Of a stretch of 64,000 nucleotides of DNA, positions 16,541 through 27,379 are shown piece by piece; position 1 is the first letter of the stretch, and each line of letters opens with the position of its first letter. The position numbers and the translations under genes were made by a program. The notes beneath the pieces were generated by a model, which was given only the letters and a program-made list of their open reading frames with translations, was not told where the DNA came from and did no database searches. The stretch is taken from assembly GCF_004122145.1 (NCBI RefSeq), contig NZ_SBKQ01000008.1:1-64000 (forward strand), in the 5' to 3' direction. This DNA comes from Flavobacterium piscinae. Its GTDB lineage: Bacteria > Bacteroidota > Bacteroidia > Flavobacteriales > Flavobacteriaceae.

Positions 16541-18070
16541 ATGCAACACAACGTACTAATTTTAGATTTTGGTTCGCAATACACACAGCTTATTGCGAGA
16601 AGAGTTCGGGAATTAAATATATTCTGCGAAATTTTTCCTTATAATAAAATTCCTGAAGATTTGTCCAGCTTTAAGGCTACAATTCTATCCGGAAGTCCTT
16701 TTTCAGTTCGAGCTGAAGATGCTCCTCATCCCGATTTATCACAAATTAGAGGTAAAATGCCTTTGTTGGCCGTTTGTTACGGAGCACAATATTTGGCCCA
16801 TTTTGATGGTGGAGAAGTAGCTCCTTCCAACATTCGCGAATACGGTAGAGCTAATTTAAGTTTTGTGGATGACCACGATCCGTTTTTTGAGGAAGTAGCA
16901 TTGAATAGTCAGGTTTGGATGAGTCACAGCGATACGATTAAGAAATTACCAACAAACGGAGTTCGATTGGCTAGTACTAAAGATGTAGAAAATGCAGCTT
17001 ATCGAATTGAAGGCGAGAAAACCTATGCCATTCAATTTCACCCGGAAGTATATCATTCTACCGATGGAAAACAAATGTTGGAAAACTTTTTAGTTCGCAT
17101 TGCTGAAGTACCACAAAACTTTACTCCCAATGCGTTTGTAGAAGAAATTGTAGCAGAACTGCAAGAAAAAATCAAAGGAGACAAAGTGGTTTTAGGACTT
17201 TCGGGTGGAGTAGATTCAACTGTTGCAGCTGTTTTGTTAAACAAAGCCATTGGCAAAAATCTCTATTGTATTTTTGTCAATAATGGTTTGTTGCGAAAAA
17301 ATGAATTTCAAAATGTATTAGACCAATACAAAGGTATGGGATTGAATGTAAAAGGAGTAGATGCTGCCGATCGATTTTTAGACCAGTTAGCCGGAATTGA
17401 GGAACCGGAAGCCAAACGTAAAGCCATCGGAAGAGTGTTTATCGAGGTTTTTGATGATGAAGCACATCGAATTGAAGACGTGAAATGGTTGGCACAAGGA
17501 ACGATTTATCCGGACGTGATTGAATCGATTTCGGTAAAAGGACCGTCAGCAACTATAAAATCGCATCATAATGTGGGAGGTTTACCGGATTTTATGAAGT
17601 TAAAAATTGTTGAACCATTGCGAATGCTGTTCAAAGATGAAGTGCGTCGAGTAGGAGCAACACTGGGAATTGACCCTGAATTATTGGGAAGACATCCTTT
17701 TCCGGGGCCCGGATTATCAATCCGAATTTTAGGCGATATAACAAAAGAAAAAGTTCGTATATTGCAAGAAGTTGATGCTATCTTTATCGAAGGTCTAAAA
17801 TCACACGGACTCTATGATCAAGTTTGGCAAGCAGGTGCCATTTTGCTCCCCGTAAATAGCGTAGGAGTAATGGGTGACGAACGTACCTATGAAAAAGTAG
17901 TAGCGTTAAGAGCTGTTGAATCAACTGATGGAATGACCGCAGATTGGGTTCATTTGCCTTATGATTTCTTGATGAAAATATCCAATGAAATCATCAATAA
18001 GGTAAAAGGAGTAAACCGTGTGGTGTATGACATTAGTTCTAAACCGCCTGCAACAATTGAGTGGGAATAA
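16541..18070 (+). CDS. guaA: GMP synthase (glutamine-hydrolysing)
   Basis: Converts XMP to GMP using glutamine and ATP. From the ATG at 16541 it is 509 residues; a TTG two codons upstream is not preferred. The N-terminal glutamine amidotransferase has [12 protein letters not shown] (nucleophile Cys) and [10 protein letters not shown] (catalytic His/Glu). The ATP pyrophosphatase domain has the P-loop [18 protein letters not shown], and the C-terminal dimerisation domain ends in the family-typical KPPATIEWE. It opens the block guaA, two LysM genes, OsmC, DUF3820, pyrG, yidC, all plus strand. Confidence 0.97.
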   Translation: MQHNVLILDFGSQYTQLIARRVRELNIFCEIFPYNKIPEDLSSFKATILSGSPFSVRAEDAPHPDLSQIRGKMPLLAVCYGAQYLAHFDGGEVAPSNIREYGRANLSFVDDHDPFFEEVALNSQVWMSHSDTIKKLPTNGVRLASTKDVENAAYRIEGEKTYAIQFHPEVYHSTDGKQMLENFLVRIAEVPQNFTPNAFVEEIVAELQEKIKGDKVVLGLSGGVDSTVAAVLLNKAIGKNLYCIFVNNGLLRKNEFQNVLDQYKGMGLNVKGVDAADRFLDQLAGIEEPEAKRKAIGRVFIEVFDDEAHRIEDVKWLAQGTIYPDVIESISVKGPSATIKSHHNVGGLPDFMKLKIVEPLRMLFKDEVRRVGATLGIDPELLGRHPFPGPGLSIRILGDITKEKVRILQEVDAIFIEGLKSHGLYDQVWQAGAILLPVNSVGVMGDERTYEKVVALRAVESTDGMTADWVHLPYDFLMKISNEIINKVKGVNRVVYDISSKPPATIEWE

Positions 18071-18088
18071 TTTTAAGTTAAATAAAAG

Positions 18089-18826
18089 ATGAAGAAGTTT
18101 TTGTTTGGAGCAATGATATTGCTAAGCCCCCAAATCACTTTTTCACAAACCGTCGTGAAACCCGGAATGGATCCTGTGAAACACACAGTAGCTTCGGGTG
18201 AAACCGTATTAGACATTTCTAAAAAATATGTGGTAGATCCAGCTGAAATATACAGAGCCAATCGTTTTGCTATTGATGGTTTAAAAGAGGGTATGGTTTT
18301 AGAGTTTTATGCACCACAAAAATCCCCGGAAATTGTTCTTCCTACTGAAAATTATCAAGCGAAACCGGTTTCAAATCCAACGGAGACAATTCCAAAACCA
18401 GCTGAACAACATGAAAAAACAGTTGTTCAAAAAAGAAATACCATCATCAAAATGCACAAAGTGAAACCGGGTGAAACTTTATATGGACTTTCTAAACTAT
18501 ACAATGTTTCAGTGGATGAAATCAAAAATGCAAATACAATTTTGATGAAAAATGTTTTGCAAGCCGGTCAAACATTAAAAATTCCGGATGGCACAGTTGT
18601 TGGTACTGAAAATACTAAAGTGGTTAAAAAAGACGAAAAACCGGCCAAAACTGTAAATAATCAAAATACAGGCGAAATAATCAAGCATACGGTGGCTCCA
18701 AAAGAAACCTTATATGGATTATCAAAAAAATATAATGTTTCAATTGAAACCATAATTAGCCAAAATGAACGTTTATTAAAAAATGGATTACAAGCCGGTC
18801 AAGTATTAACTATAAAAGCCAATTAA
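18089..18826 (+). CDS. Secreted protein with three LysM domains
   Basis: The 245-residue product has a signal peptide ending in FSQ (residue 20) and three LysM peptidoglycan-binding domains: about residues 29-73 (KHTVASGETVLDISKKY), 127-172 (HKVKPGETLYGLSKLYNVS) and 198-243 (KHTVAPKETLYGLSKKYNVS), joined by Pro/Thr/Lys-rich linkers. There is no catalytic domain, so it likely binds cell wall in the periplasm as a scaffold. It begins 18 bp after guaA and is followed 29 bp later by a larger LysM protein, so the pair probably works together. Confidence 0.88.
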   Translation: MKKFLFGAMILLSPQITFSQTVVKPGMDPVKHTVASGETVLDISKKYVVDPAEIYRANRFAIDGLKEGMVLEFYAPQKSPEIVLPTENYQAKPVSNPTETIPKPAEQHEKTVVQKRNTIIKMHKVKPGETLYGLSKLYNVSVDEIKNANTILMKNVLQAGQTLKIPDGTVVGTENTKVVKKDEKPAKTVNNQNTGEIIKHTVAPKETLYGLSKKYNVSIETIISQNERLLKNGLQAGQVLTIKAN

Positions 18827-18855
18827 ACGCATTTAAATAGCAGTAACCTACAAGT

Positions 18856-20757
18856 ATGATATTAATATTTAGAACTCTAATTGTTTTTTTGATTGTCACC
18901 AATTTTTTGATGGCACAAACGTCTACTTATAAAAAGCATATAGTTGTTAAAGGAGAAACAATTACTCAAATTGCTCAGAAATACAAAGTTACACCTTATG
19001 ATATTTATCGTTTGAATCCAGATGCTCAAAATGGTATTCAAGAAAATGCAGTTTTGCTCATTCCAAACTCAGTGATAACAAAAGTGCAAAACGAAGAACA
19101 AAAGACCCATGAAGTTCAGCCAAAAGAAACTTTGTTTGGTATAGCTAAACAATATGATACAACAGTTGAGGAATTGGAACGATTGAATCCGGAAGTAAAA
19201 ACCGACGGACTCAAAATAGGACAAACAATTCAAATTTCAGGCAGTAAATCAGAAGTTGTTGCAAATGTAAACATTAATACTAAATCCGTTTTTCACGAAG
19301 TGCAACCAAAAGAAACGTTGTATGGTATTTCTAAACAATACAATGTATCAGTTGAAGAACTTGAAGTGTTGAATCCTGAGGTAAAATCGGGCTTAACAAT
19401 CGGACAAAAATTAATCATTACAAAAGGAAAAACAGTCGATACAACGACTTCTATTCCAACTAAAAAAATCGAAGTACCCAACAATGGTAAATATTTGACT
19501 TACGAAGTAAAACCTAAAGAAACGTTATTTGGTTTAGCTAAAATGTTTCGTTTGAGTCAAGACGAATTGATTGCTTTAAATCCGGAAATTAAAGAAGGTG
19601 TTAGAGAAGGGATGCTCCTCAAAGTTCCATCAGATGTTACCTTTAATTTAGGTACTGTTCGTGAAGTAAAAGATTTAAGTAAATCCATTGTAAGAAAAGA
19701 AAAAAAAGAAATAGTTTTATTAATTCCTTTTAATGTATCCAACATTGAGAGCGATACTACCTTATCAACTCAAGCTAGATTGAAACGAGATGGGTTTTTA
19801 AATATGACGTTAGATTATTATTCAGGCGTTTTGATGGCGATAGATTCTGCCAAACGACTTGGACTTAATTTCAATGTAAAAATATTTGATTCTCAAGAAA
19901 CTAAGAGTTCGTCCAACGTTGTTTCTATTCTTCAAAACAACAACATTCATCAAGCGGATGTTGTGATAGGTCCTTTTTATCCTCAATATGTAGAAATGGC
20001 TGCAGAACTTTTAAATCCCAATAATATTCCAATTATTTCACCTTTGCGGGAAACAGCAAAATCCTACAGCAATTTGTATCAATCGTTACCTTCTGCAGAA
20101 TTTGTGAAGAACGTAATGTTCGATTATATTCGTTCTAAAAAAGGCAATATGATTGCCATGATAGACAGAAAAAAAGGCTCTTCTAAACAATTTATTGAAG
20201 AAAATCATAAAGATATTTTTATTGTACCATTAGGCGAAAAAGGTGGGGTTATCGGTGATAGTATCACTCCTAAACTTTCAAAAGACAAGGTGAACTATTT
20301 TATACTTGAAACAGCTACAACAGGAATGGTTCTCAATGCTATAACACATTATGTAAATGCAAAAGCTGCCGGTTTTCAGACGGAGTTGGTTGTTTTAGAT
20401 ATTAATCCAACTTTTGAAACAGATGAAGTTTTTCGAAGAATTATAAAACATAATATTATTTTTCCATCTTTAACAAAGTATAAAGACACTCCTGAATCAT
20501 TAGTTTTTGCAGCCAACTACAAGAAAATAAACAATGTTTATCCTAATCAGTATGCTGTGCGTGGTTTTGATTTAGTTTTCGACACAATGCTCCGACTTTC
20601 CCAGGAAGAAGATTTTGAAACTACAATACAATCAACAGCAACGGAAGGTATAGAAAATAAATTTGATTACGAGAAAAAATTAGCTTCCGGTTATTCGAAT
20701 AAAGGTGTTTACATTATGCGATACGAAGAAGATTTAACCGTTAAACCTGTTGAATAA
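18856..20757 (+). CDS. LysM protein fused to a type 1 periplasmic-binding domain
   Basis: The 633-residue protein has a signal peptide (to about residue 20), four LysM domains (about 24-70, 83-128, 146-190, 213-258; motifs HEVQPKETLYGISKQYNVS and EVKPKETLFGLAKMF), and then a roughly 340-residue region like the periplasmic leucine-binding family: IVLLIPFNV, SGVLMAIDSAKRLGLNFNV, DVVIGPFYPQYVEMAAELL and NQYAVRGFDLVFDTML. No transporter partner is nearby. The Escherichia coli activator LpoA of penicillin-binding protein 1A uses the same fold, so a wall-synthesis regulator is a reasonable inference. Its stop overlaps the start of the OsmC gene (TAATG). Confidence 0.85.
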   Translation: MILIFRTLIVFLIVTNFLMAQTSTYKKHIVVKGETITQIAQKYKVTPYDIYRLNPDAQNGIQENAVLLIPNSVITKVQNEEQKTHEVQPKETLFGIAKQYDTTVEELERLNPEVKTDGLKIGQTIQISGSKSEVVANVNINTKSVFHEVQPKETLYGISKQYNVSVEELEVLNPEVKSGLTIGQKLIITKGKTVDTTTSIPTKKIEVPNNGKYLTYEVKPKETLFGLAKMFRLSQDELIALNPEIKEGVREGMLLKVPSDVTFNLGTVREVKDLSKSIVRKEKKEIVLLIPFNVSNIESDTTLSTQARLKRDGFLNMTLDYYSGVLMAIDSAKRLGLNFNVKIFDSQETKSSSNVVSILQNNNIHQADVVIGPFYPQYVEMAAELLNPNNIPIISPLRETAKSYSNLYQSLPSAEFVKNVMFDYIRSKKGNMIAMIDRKKGSSKQFIEENHKDIFIVPLGEKGGVIGDSITPKLSKDKVNYFILETATTGMVLNAITHYVNAKAAGFQTELVVLDINPTFETDEVFRRIIKHNIIFPSLTKYKDTPESLVFAANYKKINNVYPNQYAVRGFDLVFDTMLRLSQEEDFETTIQSTATEGIENKFDYEKKLASGYSNKGVYIMRYEEDLTVKPVE

Positions 20758-21158
20758 TGACATCCAAAGTGACTTATATTGGCGATTTACGCACTACATC
20801 CGTTCATTTACAATCGGGTACAGAAATTTTGTCAGACGCTCCTAAAGATAATCACGGGAAAGGTGAAGCCTTTTCGCCAACCGATTTGGTTGCCAATTCT
20901 TTAGCGACTTGCATGATTTCCATTATGGGAATAAAATCCAGAGATTTGAATGTGGATTTGACCGGTTCAACCGTTGAAGTGACCAAAATCATGCAGGCAG
21001 AACCTAGAAAAATCGCCAAAATTATTACCGTTTTAAACATGAATATAGCCGCTGATGATAAAACCAAAATAATATTGGAAAGAGCTGCGATGACTTGTCC
21101 GGTGCTGTTGAGTCTTCATCCGGATATTGAAAAGGAAATTACTTTTAATTGGAAATAA
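20757..21158 (+). CDS. OsmC family protein
   Basis: This 133-residue protein has the OsmC/Ohr layout: an N-terminal beta part (YIGDLRTTSVHLQSGTEILS), FSPTDLVANSLATCMISIMGI with the first conserved Cys, and ERAAMTCPVLLSLHPDIE with the second. In the family the two Cys reduce organic hydroperoxides. The short form seen here is the YhfA-like subgroup, whose role is less clear. The start overlaps the preceding stop by one base, so it is translationally coupled to the LysM fusion gene. Confidence 0.88.
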   Translation: MTSKVTYIGDLRTTSVHLQSGTEILSDAPKDNHGKGEAFSPTDLVANSLATCMISIMGIKSRDLNVDLTGSTVEVTKIMQAEPRKIAKIITVLNMNIAADDKTKIILERAAMTCPVLLSLHPDIEKEITFNWK

Positions 21159-21164
21159 TCTTCT

Positions 21165-21212
21165 GTTTTCGGTTGTCAGTTAGCTGTCAACCGACAACTG
21201 ACAACTGACAAC
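21165..21212. repeat. Degenerate ACTGACAAC repeat (copy 1)
   Basis: GTTTTCGGTTGTC (21165-21177) is followed by GTTAGCTGTC and then three near-copies of ACTGACAAC. The left part is partly complementary to the right, so it can fold as a hairpin. The same 13-bp head and similar tail recur at 31686-31733. It ends 4 nt before the DUF3820 TTG start. Confidence 0.7.
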
Positions 21213-21216
21213 CTTC

Positions 21217-21444
21217 TTGAATCAACAAAAAATTCTTATCAAATTAGCTCATACCAAAATGCCATTCGGAAAATATGAAGGGAGATACTTGATCGATTTG
21301 CCTGAATATTATATTGTTTGGTACCATCAAAAAGGTTTTCCTAAAGGAGAACTCGGACAACAACTTCAGTTGATTTATGAACTTAAATTGAACGGTTTAG
21401 AACATTTAATTCGAACGATTAAAGACAAATTTCCTAAACCATAA
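21217..21444 (+). CDS. DUF3820 family protein
   Basis: The 75-residue protein contains LAHTKMPFGKYEGRYLIDLP and YYIVWYHQKGFPKGELGQQL, the core of the DUF3820 (putative quorum-sensing-regulated) family; its function is not known. The only start that keeps the conserved N-terminus is TTG at 21217, giving NQQKILIKLAHTKMPFG; the next ATG (21259) would remove it. It is 58 bp after OsmC and lies just after a degenerate repeat, which could influence its expression. Confidence 0.75.
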   Translation: MNQQKILIKLAHTKMPFGKYEGRYLIDLPEYYIVWYHQKGFPKGELGQQLQLIYELKLNGLEHLIRTIKDKFPKP

Positions 21445-21529
21445 TTATTGAAATTCATTGAATTTTTTCTAAATTCAATAATTACATCACAATCTCAATA
21501 TTTCATTTTTACATTGATGAATTAAATCG

Positions 21530-21537
21530 TACTTTTG
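21530..21537 (+). promoter_or_regulatory. pyrG -7 element
   Basis: TACTTTTG is an exact TAnnTTTG match, about 67 bp before the pyrG start at 21605. The leader between is poor in G and rich in ACA triplets (21573-21604), so it should be unstructured. Confidence 0.5.
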
Positions 21538-21553
21538 CACCGTTTTGCATTAA

Positions 21554-23224
<1,671 letters not shown>

Positions 23225-23255
23225 TTCGGAAGCGTAAATTCTAATAAGTAAGTAA

Positions 23256-25145
23256 ATGGAAGAAAAAAAATTAGACTTAAACTCGATCATCGGATTCGGA
23301 TTAATATTCCTAATTCTGATTTGGGTCATGTACAACAGCCAACAAAACGAAGCAAAAGAAAGAGCTAAAAAGGCTCAACAAGAACAAGTTGAGGCCAAAG
23401 AAAAACCTACTTCAACAAAAGTTGCAAAAACAGAAATAAAAGCGGTTGAACCGGTTTCTGACTCAATTCAAGCTGCTCAATTACAAAGTAGCTTAGGGTC
23501 TTTTGCTTATTCGGCTTCACTTCCTTCAGCAAAGAATGAATTCACAACCGTTGAAAATGAAGTTTTGCGATTAAAAATTGCCAACAAAGGGGGTTACATC
23601 GTTGAGGCAGAAATGAAAGAATTTGAACAATTCCGTAAAGGTTCCGGCAAAAAAGTGCATTTGATTAAAGATGGCAATGCCGATTTTAACATTGAATTAA
23701 AAACCAACGATAATCGTACGTTAAATACTAAAGACTTGTTTTTTGAACCTACTTTGTCTAAAGAAGGAAATAACCAAGTCGTTTCATTAAAATTAAAGGC
23801 AGGAAATAATCAATACTTAGAGTATCGTTATGTATTGAAACCAAACGAATACATGCTTGATTTTGCCATTCGTTCCCAAGGTTTAAATACGGTTTTAAAC
23901 ACATCCAATCCGTTAAATTTAGATTGGAAAATCAAAACCTATCGCAATGAGAAAAGTGTAACTTACGAGAACCGTTATACAGAGCTTATTTTCGAATATG
24001 AAGGTGGAAAAGACGATTATTTAGGTCAAAGTTCTTCAACCTCGGATGAGCCAGTGGACGTATCGTATATTGCATTTAAACAACATTTTTTCACTTCAGT
24101 TTTATTGACTGACACTGCTTTTGAAAAAGCAGTTGTAGTTTCGGAAAATCTAGTGAAAGACGAAGAAAAAGATACTTTGTTTACTAAGCAGTTTAAAGCA
24201 ACTGTTCCTCTAGCTTTCAAAAATGGAGAAGTAAATTACAATATGAATTGGTATTACGGACCGGCTGATTACCATATTTTAAACAAATACGACAAAAATT
24301 TAGATGAAATCGTACCGTTAGGTTGGGGGATTTTCGGTTGGATAAACCGCTATATATTTATCCCTACTTTCGACTTGTTGATTGGGTTTTTACCTTACGG
24401 AATCGCCATTATTATCTTAACCATTTTGGTACGAATTGTCATGTCGCCTGTTACCTATAAATCATATCTTTCCCAAGCAAAGATGAAGGTTTTGCGTCCG
24501 GAAATTCAGGAATTAAGTACCAAATTCGCAAAAGACCCGATGAAGAAGCAACAGGAAACCATGAAATTGTATTCCAAGGCGGGGGTGAACCCTATGGCAG
24601 GATGCTTACCGGCTTTATTACAAATTCCTGTTTTCTATGCCTTGTTCAGTTTCTTCCCGTCGGCAATAGATTTAAGACAAAAAAGTTTCTTGTGGGCAGA
24701 TGATTTATCTTCATTTGATTCGATCATCAATTTACCTTTTTACATTCCTTTTTATGGTAACCACGTGAGTTTATTCCCGATTTTAGCTTCTGTTGCTATT
24801 TTCTTTTACATGAAAATGACAACCGGAGACCAAGCGATGAGCACTCCTCCACAAGAAGGCATGCCGGATATGGGTAAAATCATGAAAATTATGATTTATA
24901 TTTCTCCGTTAATGATGTTGTTTTTCTTTAATAATTTTGCATCTGGCTTGAGTTTATACTATTTTATTTCAAATACGATCACGATTGGAATTATGTTAGT
25001 CATTAAAAATTACATCATCGATGACAAAAAGATTCACGCTCAAATTCAAGAGAACAAAACGAAGCCTAAAACCATGAATCGTTTCCAACGCAAAATGCAG
25101 GAAATGATGGAAGAGGCTGAAAAGCAAAAGAAATTGAAGAAATAG
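23256..25145 (+). CDS. yidC: Membrane protein insertase YidC
   Basis: Inserts proteins into the inner membrane, alone or with Sec. The 629-residue form is the Gram-negative type: an N-terminal membrane helix (SIIGFGLIFLILIWVMYNS), a Lys/Glu-rich linker, a large periplasmic beta domain (about residues 85-355), then five C-terminal helices with LPYGIAIIILTILVRIVMSP, GCLPALLQIPVFYALFSFFP and FNNFASGLSLYYFISNTI. The C-terminal tail is rich in Lys and Gln/Met, as expected for ribosome contact. It ends the guaA-to-yidC block at a strong terminator. Confidence 0.97.
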   Translation: MEEKKLDLNSIIGFGLIFLILIWVMYNSQQNEAKERAKKAQQEQVEAKEKPTSTKVAKTEIKAVEPVSDSIQAAQLQSSLGSFAYSASLPSAKNEFTTVENEVLRLKIANKGGYIVEAEMKEFEQFRKGSGKKVHLIKDGNADFNIELKTNDNRTLNTKDLFFEPTLSKEGNNQVVSLKLKAGNNQYLEYRYVLKPNEYMLDFAIRSQGLNTVLNTSNPLNLDWKIKTYRNEKSVTYENRYTELIFEYEGGKDDYLGQSSSTSDEPVDVSYIAFKQHFFTSVLLTDTAFEKAVVVSENLVKDEEKDTLFTKQFKATVPLAFKNGEVNYNMNWYYGPADYHILNKYDKNLDEIVPLGWGIFGWINRYIFIPTFDLLIGFLPYGIAIIILTILVRIVMSPVTYKSYLSQAKMKVLRPEIQELSTKFAKDPMKKQQETMKLYSKAGVNPMAGCLPALLQIPVFYALFSFFPSAIDLRQKSFLWADDLSSFDSIINLPFYIPFYGNHVSLFPILASVAIFFYMKMTTGDQAMSTPPQEGMPDMGKIMKIMIYISPLMMLFFFNNFASGLSLYYFISNTITIGIMLVIKNYIIDDKKIHAQIQENKTKPKTMNRFQRKMQEMMEEAEKQKKLKK

Positions 25146-25153
25146 GCTATAAA

Positions 25154-25186
25154 AAAAGCTCCGATAACTTCGGAGCTTTTCTTTTT
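25154..25186. terminator. Terminator after yidC
   Basis: AAAAGCTCCGA (25154-25164) and TCGGAGCTTTT (25170-25180) form a perfect 11-bp stem with a 5-nt loop, then CTTTTT. It works for both convergent genes. Confidence 0.85.
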
Positions 25187-25203
25187 CATAACAATTTTTA
25201 ATA

Positions 25204-26178
25204 TTAGTTTAAGTCGGGTACCAATACATTATTTAATACGTGTATAACACCATTAGCAGCTTGAACATCGACGGCTACAATTCCCATTGTTCTGCCAGAA
25301 CCATCAGTAATATTGGCGATATTGCCATTTGTTCCCGGTAGAGTGATATTCAAATTTTGACCTTGTAAAGAAGGAGCTGTTGTTGTACCATTAGGAGTCA
25401 AATCGCTTGATCTCACATTTCCTCCGGCAATTACGTGATGTGTCAATACAGCGGTTAACTGTTCTGATGTTAAAGAAGCAACTACACCTGGAAGATCATT
25501 ATCTAAAGCAGCAAAAGCATCGTTTGTAGGTGCAAAAACTGTAAATGGTGCTGGAGTTGTAGATGAATTTAATGTTGGAACTAATCCTTGTGCAGTTAAA
25601 GCTCCCGCTAAAGCAGAGAAATTTGGATCAGCTGCAGCAAAAGTAACTACAGTAGGTAAACCAATTACTGCATCTACTACATGGACCACACCATTAGAAG
25701 CAATAATATTTGGTGTCACAACATTAGATACACCATTCAATCTTACGCCAGGTGAGGTACTCACATACATACTTAAATTTTTGTTTGCTTCACCGTTGTA
25801 AGTCGCTGATGTGTTAATGTATCCAGTTGATAACTGTGAGGATTGAACACTACCTGAAACAACGTGGTTTAATAATACTTGTCTTAATACGTCAACATCA
25901 ACGTTGTTTACGTTAACACCCGATCCTAAACCAGCGAAGAAAGTGTCGAAAGCTGCATTGGTCGGAGCAAAAACAGTTAATTGAGTAGTTCCATCAACAG
26001 CAGCAACTAAACCTGCACGATCTAAAGCTTGTACCAATGTACTTAAATCCGGAGTACGAGAAGCAATGGCAGCAATTGTATTGCTTTGTGGCGGATTTGA
26101 ATCATCATCGCTACAAGATAAGGTAGCTATTGCTAAAAAAGCAAATAATACTGATTTTAAAAATTTTCCATTTTTCAT
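25204..26178 (-). CDS. Lipoprotein with two fasciclin (FAS1) domains
   Basis: From the ATG at 26176-26178 it has 324 residues. The signal ends in ATLSC followed by SDDDSN, a surface-export type lipoprotein start in Bacteroidetes. Two FAS1 domains follow, each with the family's H1 segment (TVFAPTNAAFDTFF and TVFAPTNDAFAALD) and H2 segment (NGVVHVVDAVIGLP and NGVIHVLNNVLVPD). FAS1 proteins mediate adhesion or binding at the cell surface. A start 30 bp upstream would put residues before the signal peptide and is not used. An exact -7 element lies at 26206-26213. Confidence 0.92.
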   Translation of the reverse strand: MKNGKFLKSVLFAFLAIATLSCSDDDSNPPQSNTIAAIASRTPDLSTLVQALDRAGLVAAVDGTTQLTVFAPTNAAFDTFFAGLGSGVNVNNVDVDVLRQVLLNHVVSGSVQSSQLSTGYINTSATYNGEANKNLSMYVSTSPGVRLNGVSNVVTPNIIASNGVVHVVDAVIGLPTVVTFAAADPNFSALAGALTAQGLVPTLNSSTTPAPFTVFAPTNDAFAALDNDLPGVVASLTSEQLTAVLTHHVIAGGNVRSSDLTPNGTTTAPSLQGQNLNITLPGTNGNIANITDGSGRTMGIVAVDVQAANGVIHVLNNVLVPDLN

Positions 26179-26597
26179 AGTTATTGAGTTTTTTATTGTT
26201 CGGTACAAATATAGAAATATTTTTTAATATTGTTTAACTATTTATTAAATAAGATAAACAATATATGATTTTTTAATGTCTAATATGAACATGATATTTT
26301 AATTAAGACCTTGTTTTATATGGTATTTTTACGAATTGTTTAATCTCTTTGTTAAGGTTATTTTTGTTTAATTTTAACAAAAAATTAATAAACATTATAG
26401 TTTTAAAGTAATTTTGTTTATGCTATTTTAAATCAAATAGTATATAAAGTCATCATTGTTTAGTTAGTATTATTCATGTATTTATTAAATAAGAAAATAA
26501 ATTAAGCAGATTTAAATTTGTGCATTTTCAAACAAAATATGTTTTTGTTATACTATTTTTGTTCTTGTTTAGTTTTATTAATAAAAATAATATACAC
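26179..26597. other. 419-bp very AT-rich divergent intergenic region
   Basis: Upstream region of two divergent secreted-protein genes. It contains the fasciclin -7 element, several TTGTTTA strings, and a 15-bp direct repeat ATTTATTAAATAAGA at 26240-26254 and 26480-26494. A GTG-started extension of the plus-strand gene from 26520 is open but gives a poor fit to a signal peptide. No RNA gene seen. Confidence 0.5.
26206..26213 (-). promoter_or_regulatory. -7 element of the fasciclin lipoprotein gene
   Basis: Minus-strand TATATTTG matches TAnnTTTG and ends 27 bp before the start codon. No clear -33 element. Confidence 0.5.
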
Positions 26598-27344
26598 ATG
26601 AGTGGTCAATTTTTTAAAAATAATGTTTTAATTATTTTTCTTATATCATCTGCAATTTTTGCTCAAGACAGAATAAATCAACTCGATGCAAACGGGAACA
26701 AACATGGCATTTGGAAGGGTTACTATGAAGACACCAAAAACCTCAAATATGAAGGTGAGTTTAAACATGGTAAAGAAGTGGGTGTATTTACTTTTTATGA
26801 CAATACTAAAGTTAAAAAAGTGGTGGCTACACGCGATTTTTCTGCGAATGATGGTTCATGTTACACCATTGTTTTTAATGGAAAACACAAAGTAAGTGAA
26901 GGAAAATTAGTTAATAAAGTCCATGAAGGAGAATGGAAGTTTTATCATCTCCGTTCGGATACCATTATGAATTTAGAGAATTATAAGAATGGAAAATTAC
27001 ATGGTATTAAAAAAGTATTTTACAACACCGGTTTAATTGCTGAAGAATCAAATTACATTAACGGAATAAAAGACGGACCTTATAAAAAAGTGGCGGAAAA
27101 CGGAATCGTTTTGGAAGAATCGTTCTTTAAGAATGGTCAATACCACGGACAAGCTATTTTTAGAGAAGCGGCGGGTGGAAAATATACGGTTGGGGAATTT
27201 AAAAACGGAAAATCAGTTGGTATTTGGAAATTTTACGAAAAAGATAAGCTCGTGAAAGAAGAAAACCGTAGCGAAAAGAAAAAAGCTAAACCAAAAACTC
27301 CTGCAGGTGAGGCCAAAAGAAAAGTTAAAGCACAGAAACAGTAA
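26598..27344 (+). CDS. Secreted MORN-like repeat protein (YwqK-type)
   Basis: From the ATG at 26598 it has 248 residues with a signal peptide ending in FAQ. The mature part is built of MORN-variant repeats with the pattern G.W..Y......[53 protein letters not shown] and [19 protein letters not shown], and it ends in a Lys-rich tail. Databases often call such proteins YwqK antitoxins, but no toxin gene is next to it, so that name should not be read as function. A role at the cell envelope is likely. It precedes mnmA by 35 bp. Confidence 0.78.
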   Translation: MSGQFFKNNVLIIFLISSAIFAQDRINQLDANGNKHGIWKGYYEDTKNLKYEGEFKHGKEVGVFTFYDNTKVKKVVATRDFSANDGSCYTIVFNGKHKVSEGKLVNKVHEGEWKFYHLRSDTIMNLENYKNGKLHGIKKVFYNTGLIAEESNYINGIKDGPYKKVAENGIVLEESFFKNGQYHGQAIFREAAGGKYTVGEFKNGKSVGIWKFYEKDKLVKEENRSEKKKAKPKTPAGEAKRKVKAQKQ

Positions 27345-27357
27345 TTTCAGAAATAAC

Positions 27358-27365
27358 TACCTTTG
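27358..27365 (+). promoter_or_regulatory. mnmA -7 element
   Basis: TACCTTTG matches TAnnTTTG; the mnmA start is 14 bp downstream. No convincing -33 element. Confidence 0.45.
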
Positions 27366-27379
27366 CAAAAATTGTTGAA

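Noticed and set aside
26598..27344. Toxin-antitoxin system suggested by the YwqK-type name
   Set aside because: No toxin-like gene is adjacent, and the protein is secreted with MORN-type repeats, which is not an antitoxin layout.
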